Source: Enterococcus sp. BWB1-3
GTDB taxonomy: Bacteria > Bacillota > Bacilli > Lactobacillales > Enterococcaceae
Direction: 5' to 3'
Assembly (NCBI RefSeq): GCF_016745275.1
Contig: NZ_JADOEP010000009.1
Coordinates: 1 to 64,000 of the forward strand
Length of the DNA: 64,000 bases
In this document: positions 36,960 to 45,544 of the stretch, one piece after another
Layout of the letters: every line of letters starts with the position of its first letter
How positions within the stretch are numbered: position 1 is the stretch's first letter
Notes under the pieces: generated by a model
The model's input: only the letters and a program-made list of their open reading frames with translations
Told to the model about the DNA's origin: nothing
Database searches by the model: none
Made by a program: the position numbers and the translations under genes

Positions 36960-39491
36960 TTACGCATTTTTACCATGACAGTTTTTGTATTTTTTTCCAC
37001 TGCCGCATGGACATGGATCATTTCTTCCAACTTTTTTATCCACTTTAACAGGTTTCTTTTTAGCAGAAGTATTACTTTGTTCTTCTGCTGTTTCGCCTGG
37101 ATGACTTGCTTCACCTTTAGCAACCTGTTCTCTTTGAACATTTTGGCGAATCTCTGATTTCATAAACAGACGGGTTACTTCAAACTCGATCGCTCCAACC
37201 ATATCTTCAAACATTTGGTATCCTTCAGTCTGGTATTCCACTAATGGATTATTTTGTCCATATGCACGCAATCCCACTGATTGACGCAGCTGATCCATCG
37301 CATCGATATGATCCGTCCATTTTGTATCTACAACACGCAGAATAACCACTTTTTGGAATTCAAGCATTTGTTCCGGTCCATTCAGCTGTCCTGCTTTTGT
37401 TTCATAAACTTTATGGGCAGCCTCATACAAATATTCTTTGATTTGTTCAGGTGTTTTATCTTTAATATCTTCCGCAGAAACTTCATCTTCATGTAAAAGA
37501 GCAGAGCCGGCAAAATCAACAATACCTTCAATGTTCCAATTTTCTTTTTCCAGTTGGGTATGGCTGTCAACAACACGTCCGATAGTACGTTTCACCATAT
37601 TCAGCAAAATTTCTGTCAGATCATTTTCTTCCATAATAACTTGCTGGCGCTGTGCATAAATAACTTCACGCTGTTCGCGCATGACATCATCATACTGCAA
37701 GACATTTTTACGAGTATCATAGTTGTTTCCTTCCACTCGTTTCTGTGCAGATTCAACCTGTTTTGTCAGCATTTTACTTTGAATAACCGCATCTTCTTCA
37801 TCAATCTTCATCCGATCAAGGAATACTTTGATACGATCTGTACCAAAACGTTTCATCAAATCATCCTCTAAAGAAAGGTAGAATTGAGAAACACCCGGGT
37901 CTCCCTGCCGGCCCGAACGTCCGCGCAGCTGATTGTCGATACGTCGTGATTCATGACGTTCAGTACCAATTACAGCCAAACCGCCTAATTCAATCACACC
38001 AAGTCCCAACTTAATGTCGGTACCACGACCAGCCATGTTGGTTGCAATAGTAACAGCGCCTTTTTGACCAGCATTCATAATGATTTCCGCTTCTTTAAAG
38101 TGATTTTTTGCATTTAATACTTCATGCGGTATTTTTTCCTTATTCAGCATATCAGAAAGCAACTCAGATGTTTCTACAGCAACAGTACCAACCAAGACTG
38201 GCTGCCCATTATGATAACGTTCTTTAATATCATTAACTACCGCTATAAATTTACTTTTCAGTGTTGGATAAAGCAAATCTGCACGATCATCACGAATAAT
38301 TGGTTTGTTTGTTGGAATCTGGATAACCTGCATATTATAAATTTCACGGAATTCTTCTTCTTCCGTTTTCGCAGTCCCTGTCATACCAGACAACTTTTTA
38401 TACATCCGGAAATAGTTTTGGAACGTGATTGTTGCCATTGTTTTTGTTTCATCTTCGATTTCCACGCCTTCTTTGGCTTCAATCGCCTGATGCAGTCCGT
38501 CAGAGTAGCGACGACCATCCATAATACGTCCAGTAAACTGGTCAACAATCAGCACTTTGCCTTCCTGCACAACATAGTCAATGTCGCGAATCATGATATA
38601 GTTGGCGCGAAGTGCCTGCTCCAAGTGATGGGTTAAAGCTGTATTTTCAATTTCATAAAGATTTTCCAGACCAAAAGTTTCTTCGGCTTTTTCCATACCG
38701 GCTTCTGTCAGATTAATCGTTTTTGACTGAACATCAATCTTATAATCTTCTTCTTCTTTCAAGCGTTTTACCAGATTATCTGCACGAGTATACAAGCCAG
38801 TTGATTTTTCAGCTTGCCCTGAAATAATCAAAGGTGTACGTGCTTCATCGACTAAAATCGAGTCAACTTCATCCACAATCGCATAGTTCAGCGGACGTTG
38901 AACCATTTGGTTTTTATAAACTACCATGTTATCTCTGAGGTAATCAAAACCAAGCTCATTATTTGTACTGTAAGTAATATCTGCTGCATAGGCTGCACGT
39001 TTTTCTTCTGCTGATTTTGAGTTGATATTCAGTCCAACACTTAGACCAAGAAAATTATACAATTCACCCATTTCATTGGAGTCACGTGTTGCCAGATATT
39101 CATTCACGGTTACAACGTGAACACCTTCTCCTGAGAGTGCATTTAAATAAACCGGCATTGTTGCTGTCAGGGTTTTCCCTTCACCGGTTCTCATTTCAGG
39201 AATATTGCCATCATGCAGGACAATCCCTCCCATAAGCTGAACTCGGTAAGGATACAGTCCCAAGACTCTTTTTGCCCCTTCACGAACAACAGCAAAAGCT
39301 TCCGGAAGCAGCTGATCAAGAGTTTCTCCTTTTTGATAGCGTCCTTTCAATTCTTCAGTTTTTCCTGCAAAGTCTTCATCTTTTAATTGTTCCATGGTTG
39401 AAGCAAAGCTGTCAATTTTATCTGCGATAGCTTCCAGCCGCTTCAGTTCCTTTTTATCATTTTCAATCATCTGTCTCAGAAAATTTGCCAT
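36960..39491 (-). CDS. secA: Preprotein translocase motor SecA
   Basis: SecA drives secretory proteins through SecYEG using ATP. The 843-residue protein has Walker A RTGEGKT (101-107), the [18 protein letters not shown] motor motif, the [10 protein letters not shown] arginine-finger region, and the C-terminal zinc-binding [13 protein letters not shown] that contacts SecB and membranes. It is the main secretion motor and is not a SecA2 variant. It lies between hpf and prfB in the usual order. Confidence 0.98.
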   Translation of the reverse strand: MANFLRQMIENDKKELKRLEAIADKIDSFASTMEQLKDEDFAGKTEELKGRYQKGETLDQLLPEAFAVVREGAKRVLGLYPYRVQLMGGIVLHDGNIPEMRTGEGKTLTATMPVYLNALSGEGVHVVTVNEYLATRDSNEMGELYNFLGLSVGLNINSKSAEEKRAAYAADITYSTNNELGFDYLRDNMVVYKNQMVQRPLNYAIVDEVDSILVDEARTPLIISGQAEKSTGLYTRADNLVKRLKEEEDYKIDVQSKTINLTEAGMEKAEETFGLENLYEIENTALTHHLEQALRANYIMIRDIDYVVQEGKVLIVDQFTGRIMDGRRYSDGLHQAIEAKEGVEIEDETKTMATITFQNYFRMYKKLSGMTGTAKTEEEEFREIYNMQVIQIPTNKPIIRDDRADLLYPTLKSKFIAVVNDIKERYHNGQPVLVGTVAVETSELLSDMLNKEKIPHEVLNAKNHFKEAEIIMNAGQKGAVTIATNMAGRGTDIKLGLGVIELGGLAVIGTERHESRRIDNQLRGRSGRQGDPGVSQFYLSLEDDLMKRFGTDRIKVFLDRMKIDEEDAVIQSKMLTKQVESAQKRVEGNNYDTRKNVLQYDDVMREQREVIYAQRQQVIMEENDLTEILLNMVKRTIGRVVDSHTQLEKENWNIEGIVDFAGSALLHEDEVSAEDIKDKTPEQIKEYLYEAAHKVYETKAGQLNGPEQMLEFQKVVILRVVDTKWTDHIDAMDQLRQSVGLRAYGQNNPLVEYQTEGYQMFEDMVGAIEFEVTRLFMKSEIRQNVQREQVAKGEASHPGETAEEQSNTSAKKKPVKVDKKVGRNDPCPCGSGKKYKNCHGKNA

Positions 39492-39663
39492 TTTTTAAGT
39501 GTTCCTTTCAATTAACTCTATTTATTTTTTTCTTCGAATTACACAGTCATTTTTACAAGAATGTACAATCATCCTTCTTATTTTATCATTACTTCTTAAG
39601 AAAGGAAATAACTTACTAAAAAGAATTCCCTAAATATTTCTATGTACTTGCAACTATATTTAC

Positions 39664-39700
39664 AATAAAAACTGGAGAAAAGCAACTGCCTTACTCCAGT
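39664..39700 (-). terminator. Terminator of hpf
   Basis: On the minus strand ACTGGAG pairs with CTCCAGT across a 16-base loop region and is followed by TTTTATT. Confidence 0.8.
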
Positions 39701-39737
39701 CGACTATTAATATTTCCACCTTTGGAATGATTCAAAC

Positions 39738-40292
39738 TCAGTCTGTTTCAATCAATCCATATTTACCGTCTTTACGACGATAAACAATGCTTGTGCCATT
39801 AGTGTCAGAATCTTCAAAGATGAAGAAATTATGTCCAAGCATGTTCATTTGTAAAACAGCTTCTTCACTATCCATTGGTTTTAGTGAAAGGCGTTTTGTA
39901 CGTACGATATCAAGTTCTGAATTTTCTTCTGAATTATTGTCATCTTCAGTAAAGAAGACAGCTTCCTTCATAATTTCTGTACCGGTTTCGCGTGATTTGC
40001 GATTGATTTTTGTTTTAAATTTACGGATTTGACGTTCCAGTTTATCTACAACTAAATCAATGCTCGCATATAAATCAGGAGAAGTTTCTTCAGCTCTTAA
40101 AACTAGATACGGAAGAGGGATAGTTACTTCAACTTTAGCAGTTTTTTCAGTGTAAACTTTCAAATTAACGTAAACAGTTGCTTCTGGTGAATCACTGAAA
40201 TATCTTTCCAGTTTCTTAACTTTCTTCTCTACGTAATCACGGATTGCTTCTGTTACTTCAATGTTTTCTCCACGTACATTATATCTAAACAT
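39738..40292 (-). CDS. hpf: Long-form ribosome hibernation promoting factor
   Basis: Long HPF dimerises 70S ribosomes into inactive 100S particles in stationary phase. The 184-residue protein has the N-terminal RaiA-like fold (MFRYNVRGENIEVTEAIRDY, residues 1-100) and the C-terminal dimerisation domain (about 125-184; VRTKRLSLKPMDSEEAVLQM, NMLGHNFFIFEDS). I start it at ATG 40292, after GAAAGGGGCAATTGTT; six more codons are open upstream but overlap the ribosome site. A good SigA promoter precedes it. Confidence 0.95.
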   Translation of the reverse strand: MFRYNVRGENIEVTEAIRDYVEKKVKKLERYFSDSPEATVYVNLKVYTEKTAKVEVTIPLPYLVLRAEETSPDLYASIDLVVDKLERQIRKFKTKINRKSRETGTEIMKEAVFFTEDDNNSEENSELDIVRTKRLSLKPMDSEEAVLQMNMLGHNFFIFEDSDTNGTSIVYRRKDGKYGLIETD

Positions 40293-40367
40293 AACAATTG
40301 CCCCTTTCATCTACCACTAAAGAGAGAATTCAAAGGACCACTCTTTCCTTCTCTCTTCTTATTCTCT

Positions 40368-40396
40368 ATTATAGCTAACTATTAACTATTTGCCAA
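40368..40396 (-). promoter_or_regulatory. hpf promoter
   Basis: TTGGCA (40391-40396) and TATAAT (40368-40373) with a 17-base spacer. The transcript begins just after the comFC stop codon. The 5' leader holds a 9-bp stem (AAGAGAGAA/TTCTCTCTT). Confidence 0.8.
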
Positions 40397-40433
40397 CAAA
40401 ATTGCCATTCAAATTTTATGAAAATCATTTAAG

Positions 40434-41120
40434 TTATCGAGCTAAAGAAAAAGTTTCAAGCTTTTTTACAGGATACTTTAAGATAATTTCCGAGGCATAG
40501 AAAAGCGTTCTTCCTGTAGTATATATATCATCAACTAAAAAAACAGCTTGATTCGTCAAACAGGATTCATATTCGGGTTTCAATACAAAGGGCTGTTCAC
40601 CTGACAATCGCTCCAAACGGCTTTTTTGCGCCTGTGGTTTATCTTCTCTGATTCTCAATAGATAATCTGAATAGGATACACCGGCACTTGCCAGAATACC
40701 TTCCACCTGATTAAATCCCCGAATCGCCAGTCTTTTTTGCGATAAAGGAAGCGGAATAATCAAAGAATTTTTCTTCTGCTTAAAAAAATTTGAAATTTCT
40801 TTTGAAAAAGTATGACTCAGAGCGTAGTTGCCTTTGAACTTATATTCCTCAAACCACTGTTTCATTTCACTGTCATAATGAAATAATGCAGTATGACTAA
40901 AAGGGTATGCAGGATATTTGCTTTGCCACCTTTTGCAGTCTTCACAAAGATTTCCAGGGTATTCCCTGCAGCAGCCTGAACAAACTGAGCTTTTATCAAT
41001 CAAATGAAATTTTTTCTGACACTGAAGGCAAAGCTCATGATCAGAAATGGGTTTAAACAGCAGAAGTTCTGTAATGGAAGGAACTTTAATAAAAGGATGC
41101 TCACAATAAACACAGTTCAT
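40434..41120 (-). CDS. comFC: Competence protein ComFC (phosphoribosyltransferase fold)
   Basis: ComFC works with ComFA in uptake of single-stranded transforming DNA. The 228-residue protein has N-terminal zinc-finger cysteine pairs (CVYC, CLQC, CSGC, CEDC) and a C-terminal phosphoribosyltransferase-like domain with VFLVDDIYTTGRT. It overlaps the 3' end of comFA by 20 bases and shares its transcript. Nothing is broken. Confidence 0.94.
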   Translation of the reverse strand: MNCVYCEHPFIKVPSITELLLFKPISDHELCLQCQKKFHLIDKSSVCSGCCREYPGNLCEDCKRWQSKYPAYPFSHTALFHYDSEMKQWFEEYKFKGNYALSHTFSKEISNFFKQKKNSLIIPLPLSQKRLAIRGFNQVEGILASAGVSYSDYLLRIREDKPQAQKSRLERLSGEQPFVLKPEYESCLTNQAVFLVDDIYTTGRTLFYASEIILKYPVKKLETFSLAR

Positions 41121-42432
41121 CTACCAGTCCTTGCTCCTCCGCCAGCTTATTCATTTGCTGTATTTGTCGAATACTGTTCTTTACTTCTCTAGTTTGTCCA
41201 TCATGGACAAACCAGACTTCACCGTTTGTGTGGATCATTTTACGATCCACCCTTCCTGCGATCTGAACCAGAGCAGATTCGGTGAATACCCGATGCTCCG
41301 CTCCCAGTACCATGACTGAAACCTGATCAAAGGTCACGCCCCTTTCAAGAATTGTTGTTGTTAAAAATAGACGGAACTCATTTTTTCTCATCCTCATTAC
41401 TTTCTCTGCCCGCTCCTCATCTTTGGAATGAACAGCAGCTACCATTCCATCAGGCAGCTGCTTTTTCATCAAAGTATACAGTTTCTCCAAAACAATAATA
41501 CTTGGACAAAACAGAAGTACATTGTTCTTTTTCATCAGTAAATGAAGAAGGCTGAGCATCTGCTTTGGAATCTTTCCCTGATTAATCGCTTTGCGCCATT
41601 GAAAGCACCACTTTAGTTTTGGGACCGGAAGTTTCCGGCGGTGATATCTCGCTGGTAATATAATTGTTTCCAGTTCATTTATCTTCTGTTTTTGAAGAAG
41701 CTCTTTTGTTGGAGTAGCAGTGAGATAAATCAAGCTAGCCGTCTCTTTTAATGCATTTTGAGCACCGATATGCAGTATTTGTTCGTTCACATACGGAAAT
41801 GCATCGACTTCATCAATGATAAGCAAGTCAAAAGCCTGATAAAAACGCAGCAGCTGATGTGTGGTGCAAATAACTAATTTTGTATAATTATAGGGAATTT
41901 CAGACTTTCCATGCAGCAAAGTAATTGGCTCTTCTGGAAAAACCTCCTGAATTCTAGGATAAAGCTCCAAACAAACATCCACTCTGGGAGATGCCAGTCC
42001 AACACGTTTCCCCTCTTCCAGTGCTTCATAAATCGCATGAAAGAGCATTTCCGTTTTTCCTGCTCCTGTAACTGCCCAGATCATGCCGTTTCTGTTCTTT
42101 GTGATAATGGTCCGCAAATTTTGTGAAACCTCTTGTTGACCGTCCGTCAGCTGCCCCTGCCAGATAAAGAGAACTTCTCTGGGAACAATTTGAGTCTCTG
42201 GGAGATGATAAAAAATCTCATCGCTGTCAACTCTGCCAAACTGAATACAGCTTGGGCAAAAATAGAAATTTTGAGACAGCTGAACAAAAGCTTTCAGATG
42301 CTTCATCCCACATCTGCCGCATTCAATTTTATCTCCATATTCTTTCATGGCAGGCAATTGAATCGCTGAAGAGATATCTATATCAGTATTCAGCTCCTTT
42401 TTCATTACTTTTCGTCCGATTAATTCGTTCAT
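41101..42432 (-). CDS. comFA: Competence DNA translocase ComFA
   Basis: This DEAD-box-like helicase powers DNA import during natural transformation. The 443-residue protein has a four-cysteine zinc site (CGRCGMKHL and CPSC), Walker A in VTGAGKTEM, the DEVD box (LLIIDEVDAFPY), motif III LTATPTKEL and C-terminal motif QIAGRVDRK. The ribosome site GGAGGAAAGA lies right before ATG 42432. A SigX-like box is just upstream, so it is probably induced in competence. Confidence 0.95.
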   Translation of the reverse strand: MNELIGRKVMKKELNTDIDISSAIQLPAMKEYGDKIECGRCGMKHLKAFVQLSQNFYFCPSCIQFGRVDSDEIFYHLPETQIVPREVLFIWQGQLTDGQQEVSQNLRTIITKNRNGMIWAVTGAGKTEMLFHAIYEALEEGKRVGLASPRVDVCLELYPRIQEVFPEEPITLLHGKSEIPYNYTKLVICTTHQLLRFYQAFDLLIIDEVDAFPYVNEQILHIGAQNALKETASLIYLTATPTKELLQKQKINELETIILPARYHRRKLPVPKLKWCFQWRKAINQGKIPKQMLSLLHLLMKKNNVLLFCPSIIVLEKLYTLMKKQLPDGMVAAVHSKDEERAEKVMRMRKNEFRLFLTTTILERGVTFDQVSVMVLGAEHRVFTESALVQIAGRVDRKMIHTNGEVWFVHDGQTREVKNSIRQIQQMNKLAEEQGLVDELCLL

Positions 42433-42451
42433 TTCTTTCCTCCTGTCTTAG

Positions 42452-42459
42452 TATTCGCA
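42452..42459 (-). promoter_or_regulatory. SigX (ComX) combox upstream of comFA
   Basis: The minus strand reads TTTTTGCGAATAC; TGCGAATA matches 7 of 8 bases of the combox TACGAATA and has the T-rich stretch expected before it. It is about 20 bases before comFA, a known SigX target in streptococci and other Lactobacillales. Confidence 0.65.
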
Positions 42460-42485
42460 AAAAGAGAGAATTATTGTCAAAAAAA

Positions 42486-42800
42486 AATGGAGATGCGACA
42501 TTAGTATGCCTCATCTCTCTATAATCGAATAAACAGTATTCCAGTCTTTATATAACGCTGCGATCAGTTATCTCCTATTTAAGATTAAATATTTACTTGT
42601 TTATGAGATCATCGTGTTGTATACCCTTTCACTAGTATAATTATCTTAATGGGACTGGAAATTCTGATAACCGATTTTCTACTACGAAAAAATCATTGTA
42701 CCTACGAGTCTCACTACACTACACTTCGTTTCGATCTCCTCAATTTCTAAATGGCAAAGCCACTAAGAATTGAAGGACTTTGTTCGATTCTCGATACAAA
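42486..42800. repeat. Dispersed repeat copy C (rearranged)
   Basis: The left part (GACATTAGTATGCC, TAATCGAATAAACAGTATTCCAGTC) matches the starts of copies A and B in the same orientation. Bases 42707-42795 match the hairpin block of A/B in opposite orientation: GTCTCACTACACTACACTTC, then CAATTTCTAAATGGCAAAGC and CACTAAGAATTGAAGGACTT. So the copy has an internal inversion or is two fragments. Bases 42610-42660 also resemble 7467-7515. No gene lies in 42433-42878. Confidence 0.65.
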
Positions 42801-42878
42801 CGCATCTATTTGGAAAAGCATTGGCAGCTTGAGACGAGCAAAGATTATCACAGACTCGTTTTGTTTTCTAATTATTTT

Positions 42879-43166
42879 TTAAATCAACCACTTCGATTTC
42901 AGCAGCTTGTTAAATACAATATATTCTTTTTCCAGGTTCACCTGCGCAACCTGGTACCCTGCGTTGAGCCAACCATAGGCTCCTTTTTCAGGATGTTTAT
43001 AGTCATTAGCCCACCAGTCCGGATCATCTCTGGCAGTTTTTGGGAGGCCCGAATACGGAAAAAGAAGTTCGTCAAATTGAGTAAATGTCAGTGTTACCTG
43101 TGAGCCGCCATTTTCTTTAAGGTACTGAGTAATATGATCATATTTCTTTGATCGTTCTTTGGCCAC
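42879..43166 (-). CDS. DUF7662 domain protein
   Basis: This 95-residue cytosolic protein matches the pattern of a small bacterial domain (DUF7662): SKKYDHITQYLKENG, LTFTQFDELL, GLPKTARDDPDWWANDYKHP and WLNAGYQVAQVNLEKEYIVF. The WWANDxxH and WLxAGY motifs are typical. The function is unknown, though such domains occur near or fused to DNA-processing proteins. I start it at GTG 43166 because GGGAGGAGATCGC lies directly before; the ATG 15 bases earlier overlaps the ribosome site. It stands alone between repeat copy C and the divergent yigZ-type gene. Confidence 0.75.
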   Translation of the reverse strand: MAKERSKKYDHITQYLKENGGSQVTLTFTQFDELLFPYSGLPKTARDDPDWWANDYKHPEKGAYGWLNAGYQVAQVNLEKEYIVFNKLLKSKWLI

Positions 43167-43264
43167 GCGATCTCCTCCCATCTGTTATTATTATCTCACA
43201 AATCGTTGAAGTTTCAACTATTGGCACCCTGAAAGCTCAATGTTTTCCATAGTTGCTTAACCTG

Positions 43265-43292
43265 TTGTTTTTTTCTATACTGGTAGTATTAT
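43265..43292 (+). promoter_or_regulatory. Promoter of the YigZ-family gene
   Basis: TTGTTT (43265-43270) and TATTAT (43287-43292), with a 16-base spacer, 22 bases before the ATG. Confidence 0.5.
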
Positions 43293-43313
43293 AACTGTGT
43301 AAAGGAAGATACG

Positions 43314-43949
43314 ATGATCGATCATTATTTTACAATTTTGCAGGATGGACAAAGTGAACAGGAAATTAAAAAATCTCGTTTTATTTGCTATATGAAGCGT
43401 GTTCACACTGAAGAAGAGGCAAAAGCGTTTATTGCCGAGATAAAAAAAGAACATTGGAAAGCAAACCATAATTGCAGTGCATTTGTTGTTGGTTCAAAAG
43501 GCGAAATACAGCGAAGCAGTGATGACGGAGAACCTAGCGGAACAGCCGGGGTGCCCATGCTGGAGGTCTTAAAAAAACGTGAGCTGATCAATGTTGCTGC
43601 AGTAGTTACACGTTATTTTGGAGGAACTAAACTAGGTACCGGAGGATTAATTCGCGCATACAGTCATGCTGTTTCTCAGGCAATTGATGAAATTGGTGTT
43701 GTTGAAGGAAAGCTGCAGCAGGAGCTCCGTCTGACGATTGCTTATTCCCAGCTGGGAAAACTCCAAAAATTTTTGGAAGGCAGTGATTGTACAACAAAGG
43801 AGACACTTTTTAGTGAAACTATTACCTTAATCTGTTTAGTGGATGAAGAAAAGACAAAGCAGTTTCTCAGCGAAGTAACAGATGTATTAAATGGACAGTT
43901 TAGTTTTGTTGAGGGCGAATGCAGTTATCATGAGGTTCTCTGTAAATAA
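43314..43949 (+). CDS. yvyE: YigZ/IMPACT family protein
   Basis: This 211-residue protein has the N-terminal IMPACT domain: EIKKSRFICYMKRVHTEEEA, then SDDGEPSGTAGVPMLEVL and VVTRYFGGTKLGTGGLIRAY, and a C-terminal ferredoxin-like DUF1949 domain. IMPACT proteins are linked to translation control in eukaryotes; the bacterial role is not established. It is divergent from the comF genes, as in Bacillus and enterococci. AAAGGAAGATACG precedes the ATG. Confidence 0.92.
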   Translation: MIDHYFTILQDGQSEQEIKKSRFICYMKRVHTEEEAKAFIAEIKKEHWKANHNCSAFVVGSKGEIQRSSDDGEPSGTAGVPMLEVLKKRELINVAAVVTRYFGGTKLGTGGLIRAYSHAVSQAIDEIGVVEGKLQQELRLTIAYSQLGKLQKFLEGSDCTTKETLFSETITLICLVDEEKTKQFLSEVTDVLNGQFSFVEGECSYHEVLCK

Positions 43950-43952
43950 ATC

Positions 43953-43989
43953 AAATAAGAATGTGCGGTTGTGCCGCACATTCTTATTT
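43953..43989. terminator. Bidirectional terminator after the YigZ gene
   Basis: AAATAAGAATGTGCGG pairs perfectly with CCGCACATTCTTATTT around a 5-base loop. Confidence 0.95.
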
Positions 43990-44463
43990 AGCTTCTATTT
44001 TTGATATAGCAGCTATTTGCCTTATCAAAATAATAACCGTGTGATCTCAGTGCACCACAGGAAGCCTGATTTTCAAGTTCCGGCTGAACAAATAATCCTC
44101 TTACTGTTGTTCTTCTGAAAAACAGCTTCTGTCAGCAAACCCACAATCCCTGTTCCAAATCCTTTTCCAAGTTGAGCTTCTTCACCGATTAAATAGTCAA
44201 TACTGTATATTTCGTTCAGCTATACTTCTCCATACCATTCTTCTTCAGCATCAGCACAACAATAGTATTGTCCAAATCCAATTGCCTGACCATCCATTAA
44301 AACAATGAAGTAGTGCAGAAACTTAAATGCATCATTTCGTTTTCTGATCTCCAGCAACCAGTCCTCTGGTTCGTGATACCAACGAGCGACATGCCTTTCT
44401 TTGAAGCCAGCTTTCCATTAAAGGTATATCCTCATCATTCAGTTCTCTTAGTTGGGCATTCAT
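43988..44463 (-). pseudogene. Broken GNAT acetyltransferase (aminoglycoside 6'-acetyltransferase-like)
   Basis: The start is intact (GGAGGAGCG, then MNAQLRELNDEDIPLMESWL at 44463). The frame shifts near 44395 into RHVARWYHEPEDWLLEIR and FIVLMDGQAIGFGQYYCC. It reads through WYGEV and hits a TAG, resumes as IDYLIGEEAQLGKGFGTGIV, and shifts again after TEAVF into VQPELENQASCGALRSHGYY, ending near the terminator. About 158 codons once existed. The W-x(n)-Y/F and IDYxIGxxxxxGKGFG patterns resemble AAC(6')-type GNATs. It has two frameshifts and one stop, so it is inactive. Confidence 0.82.
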
Positions 44464-44593
44464 TTTTTTCGCTCCTCCAAGTGTTTTTACTTTATCTACG
44501 AACCATTCAAGCAAAAACGAAGGAGCATGAATCTGCAGCTCATGATCAGCTTAACAGGGGGCTTACAAATATAACTTTTCCCTTCTGACCTAT

Positions 44594-45301
44594 TTATTTT
44601 TCCAGATAAAATTCAAAGCGGTTTCCGGCATATTGTGTACGTACATATTCAAATGGGCGGCCATCCTCCAGATAAGAGATCTGCCGCAGTCTTAAAATAG
44701 CATCTCCACGTTTGATTTCCAAGTACTCGGAAATCTGCTCAGATGCCAGCATAGCTGAAATGGTCTGATTGGCATGACCAATCTTATACCCGCCTTTTTC
44801 TTCCAGCATCTGATACAACGAAGTACTAATTTCAGATTTGCTGTACTTTTCTACAAGGAAATAAGGAATACTTGCTACCTCAAAACAGATAGGAATGCCA
44901 TCAGCATAGCGAATTCGCTCCATCCTCAAAATAGAATCCTCTTCTGAAAGCTGTAGTTTAGCCTGCTCACTGGAGTTTGGTTTGGCAATAAAATAAGACA
45001 CCGTTTTGCTTGAAGGTGTTCGATTTTGAGAAACCATAATTTGGGTAAAACTAGTTGTCCCAATCATTTTTTCCTGTACTTTTTTCCTGGCTACATATGT
45101 TCCGGAACCAATTTTTCTTTCCAATATCCCTTCATCAGCCAGCGTTTGAATTGCCTGACGGAGTGTCATTCTGCTTACATTAAAATGTACTGCCAGCTCA
45201 CGTTCAGACGGCAGACGATCTCCAATTGCCCAGCGACCCTTTTCTATATCTTCTTTTAGCTTATCGTGTATCTGCAAATAGATTGGTAAAGAAGAACTCA
45301 T
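44594..45301 (-). CDS. GntR/HutC-family regulator with UTRA domain
   Basis: This 235-residue transcription factor has an N-terminal winged helix (LPIYLQIHDKLKEDIEKGRW, LPSERELAVHFNVSRMTLRQ) and a UTRA ligand domain (about 80-235, ending YVRTQYAGNRFEFYLEK). The closest type I recall is the NagR/YvoA or sugar-responsive group. No metabolic genes are adjacent, so its target must be elsewhere. The palindrome at its own promoter suggests autoregulation. It sits upstream of the broken GNAT gene in the same orientation. Confidence 0.88.
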   Translation of the reverse strand: MSSSLPIYLQIHDKLKEDIEKGRWAIGDRLPSERELAVHFNVSRMTLRQAIQTLADEGILERKIGSGTYVARKKVQEKMIGTTSFTQIMVSQNRTPSSKTVSYFIAKPNSSEQAKLQLSEEDSILRMERIRYADGIPICFEVASIPYFLVEKYSKSEISTSLYQMLEEKGGYKIGHANQTISAMLASEQISEYLEIKRGDAILRLRQISYLEDGRPFEYVRTQYAGNRFEFYLEK

Positions 45302-45339
45302 GCGATCTCCCCCTCTTATTCTTATATTCCAAGTATAAC

Positions 45340-45351
45340 TGGTATATACCT
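45340..45351. promoter_or_regulatory. Candidate operator of the GntR regulator
   Basis: TGGTATATACCT centres on the palindrome GGTATATACC, 39 bases upstream of the start codon. TTGGTATAAC recurs near 45408. Such TGGT-N-ACC palindromes are typical of NagR-like HutC regulators. Confidence 0.5.
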
Positions 45352-45430
45352 AATAAACAACCAGATTTTTAATATAAAGGCATTTTTATCCTTAATACGC
45401 TTATTTGGTATAACTGAATAATAAGAAAAC

Positions 45431-45464
45431 AGAGAGTGGGACAGAAAAAAGTTCCAAACTCTCT
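45431..45464 (-). terminator. Terminator of the activase-like gene
   Basis: AGAGAGTGGGAC pairs with GTTCCAAACTCTCT; on the minus strand the stem is followed by GTTTTCTT. Confidence 0.7.
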
Positions 45465-45488
45465 TCGTATCTACCCCCGAATAAACGG

Positions 45489-45518
45489 CGGGACAAACGC
45501 TTATGAATGTTTATCCCG
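45489..45518 (-). terminator. Second hairpin after the activase-like gene
   Basis: CGGGACAAACG pairs with TGTTTATCCCG around TTAT. Its core resembles the palindrome at 33694-33733. It may add to termination. Confidence 0.5.
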
Positions 45519-45544
45519 AACTCTGCGATGCGCACACGCTCATA

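Noticed and set aside
38124-38636. 170-codon open frame on the plus strand inside secA
   Set aside because: It lies entirely antisense to a conserved essential gene, has no ribosome site and its product is Phe/Ile/Cys-rich with no recognisable motif. It is a shadow frame.
42780-43103. 107-codon plus-strand open frame
   Set aside because: It starts in repeat copy C and overlaps the DUF7662 gene antisense; no ribosome site.
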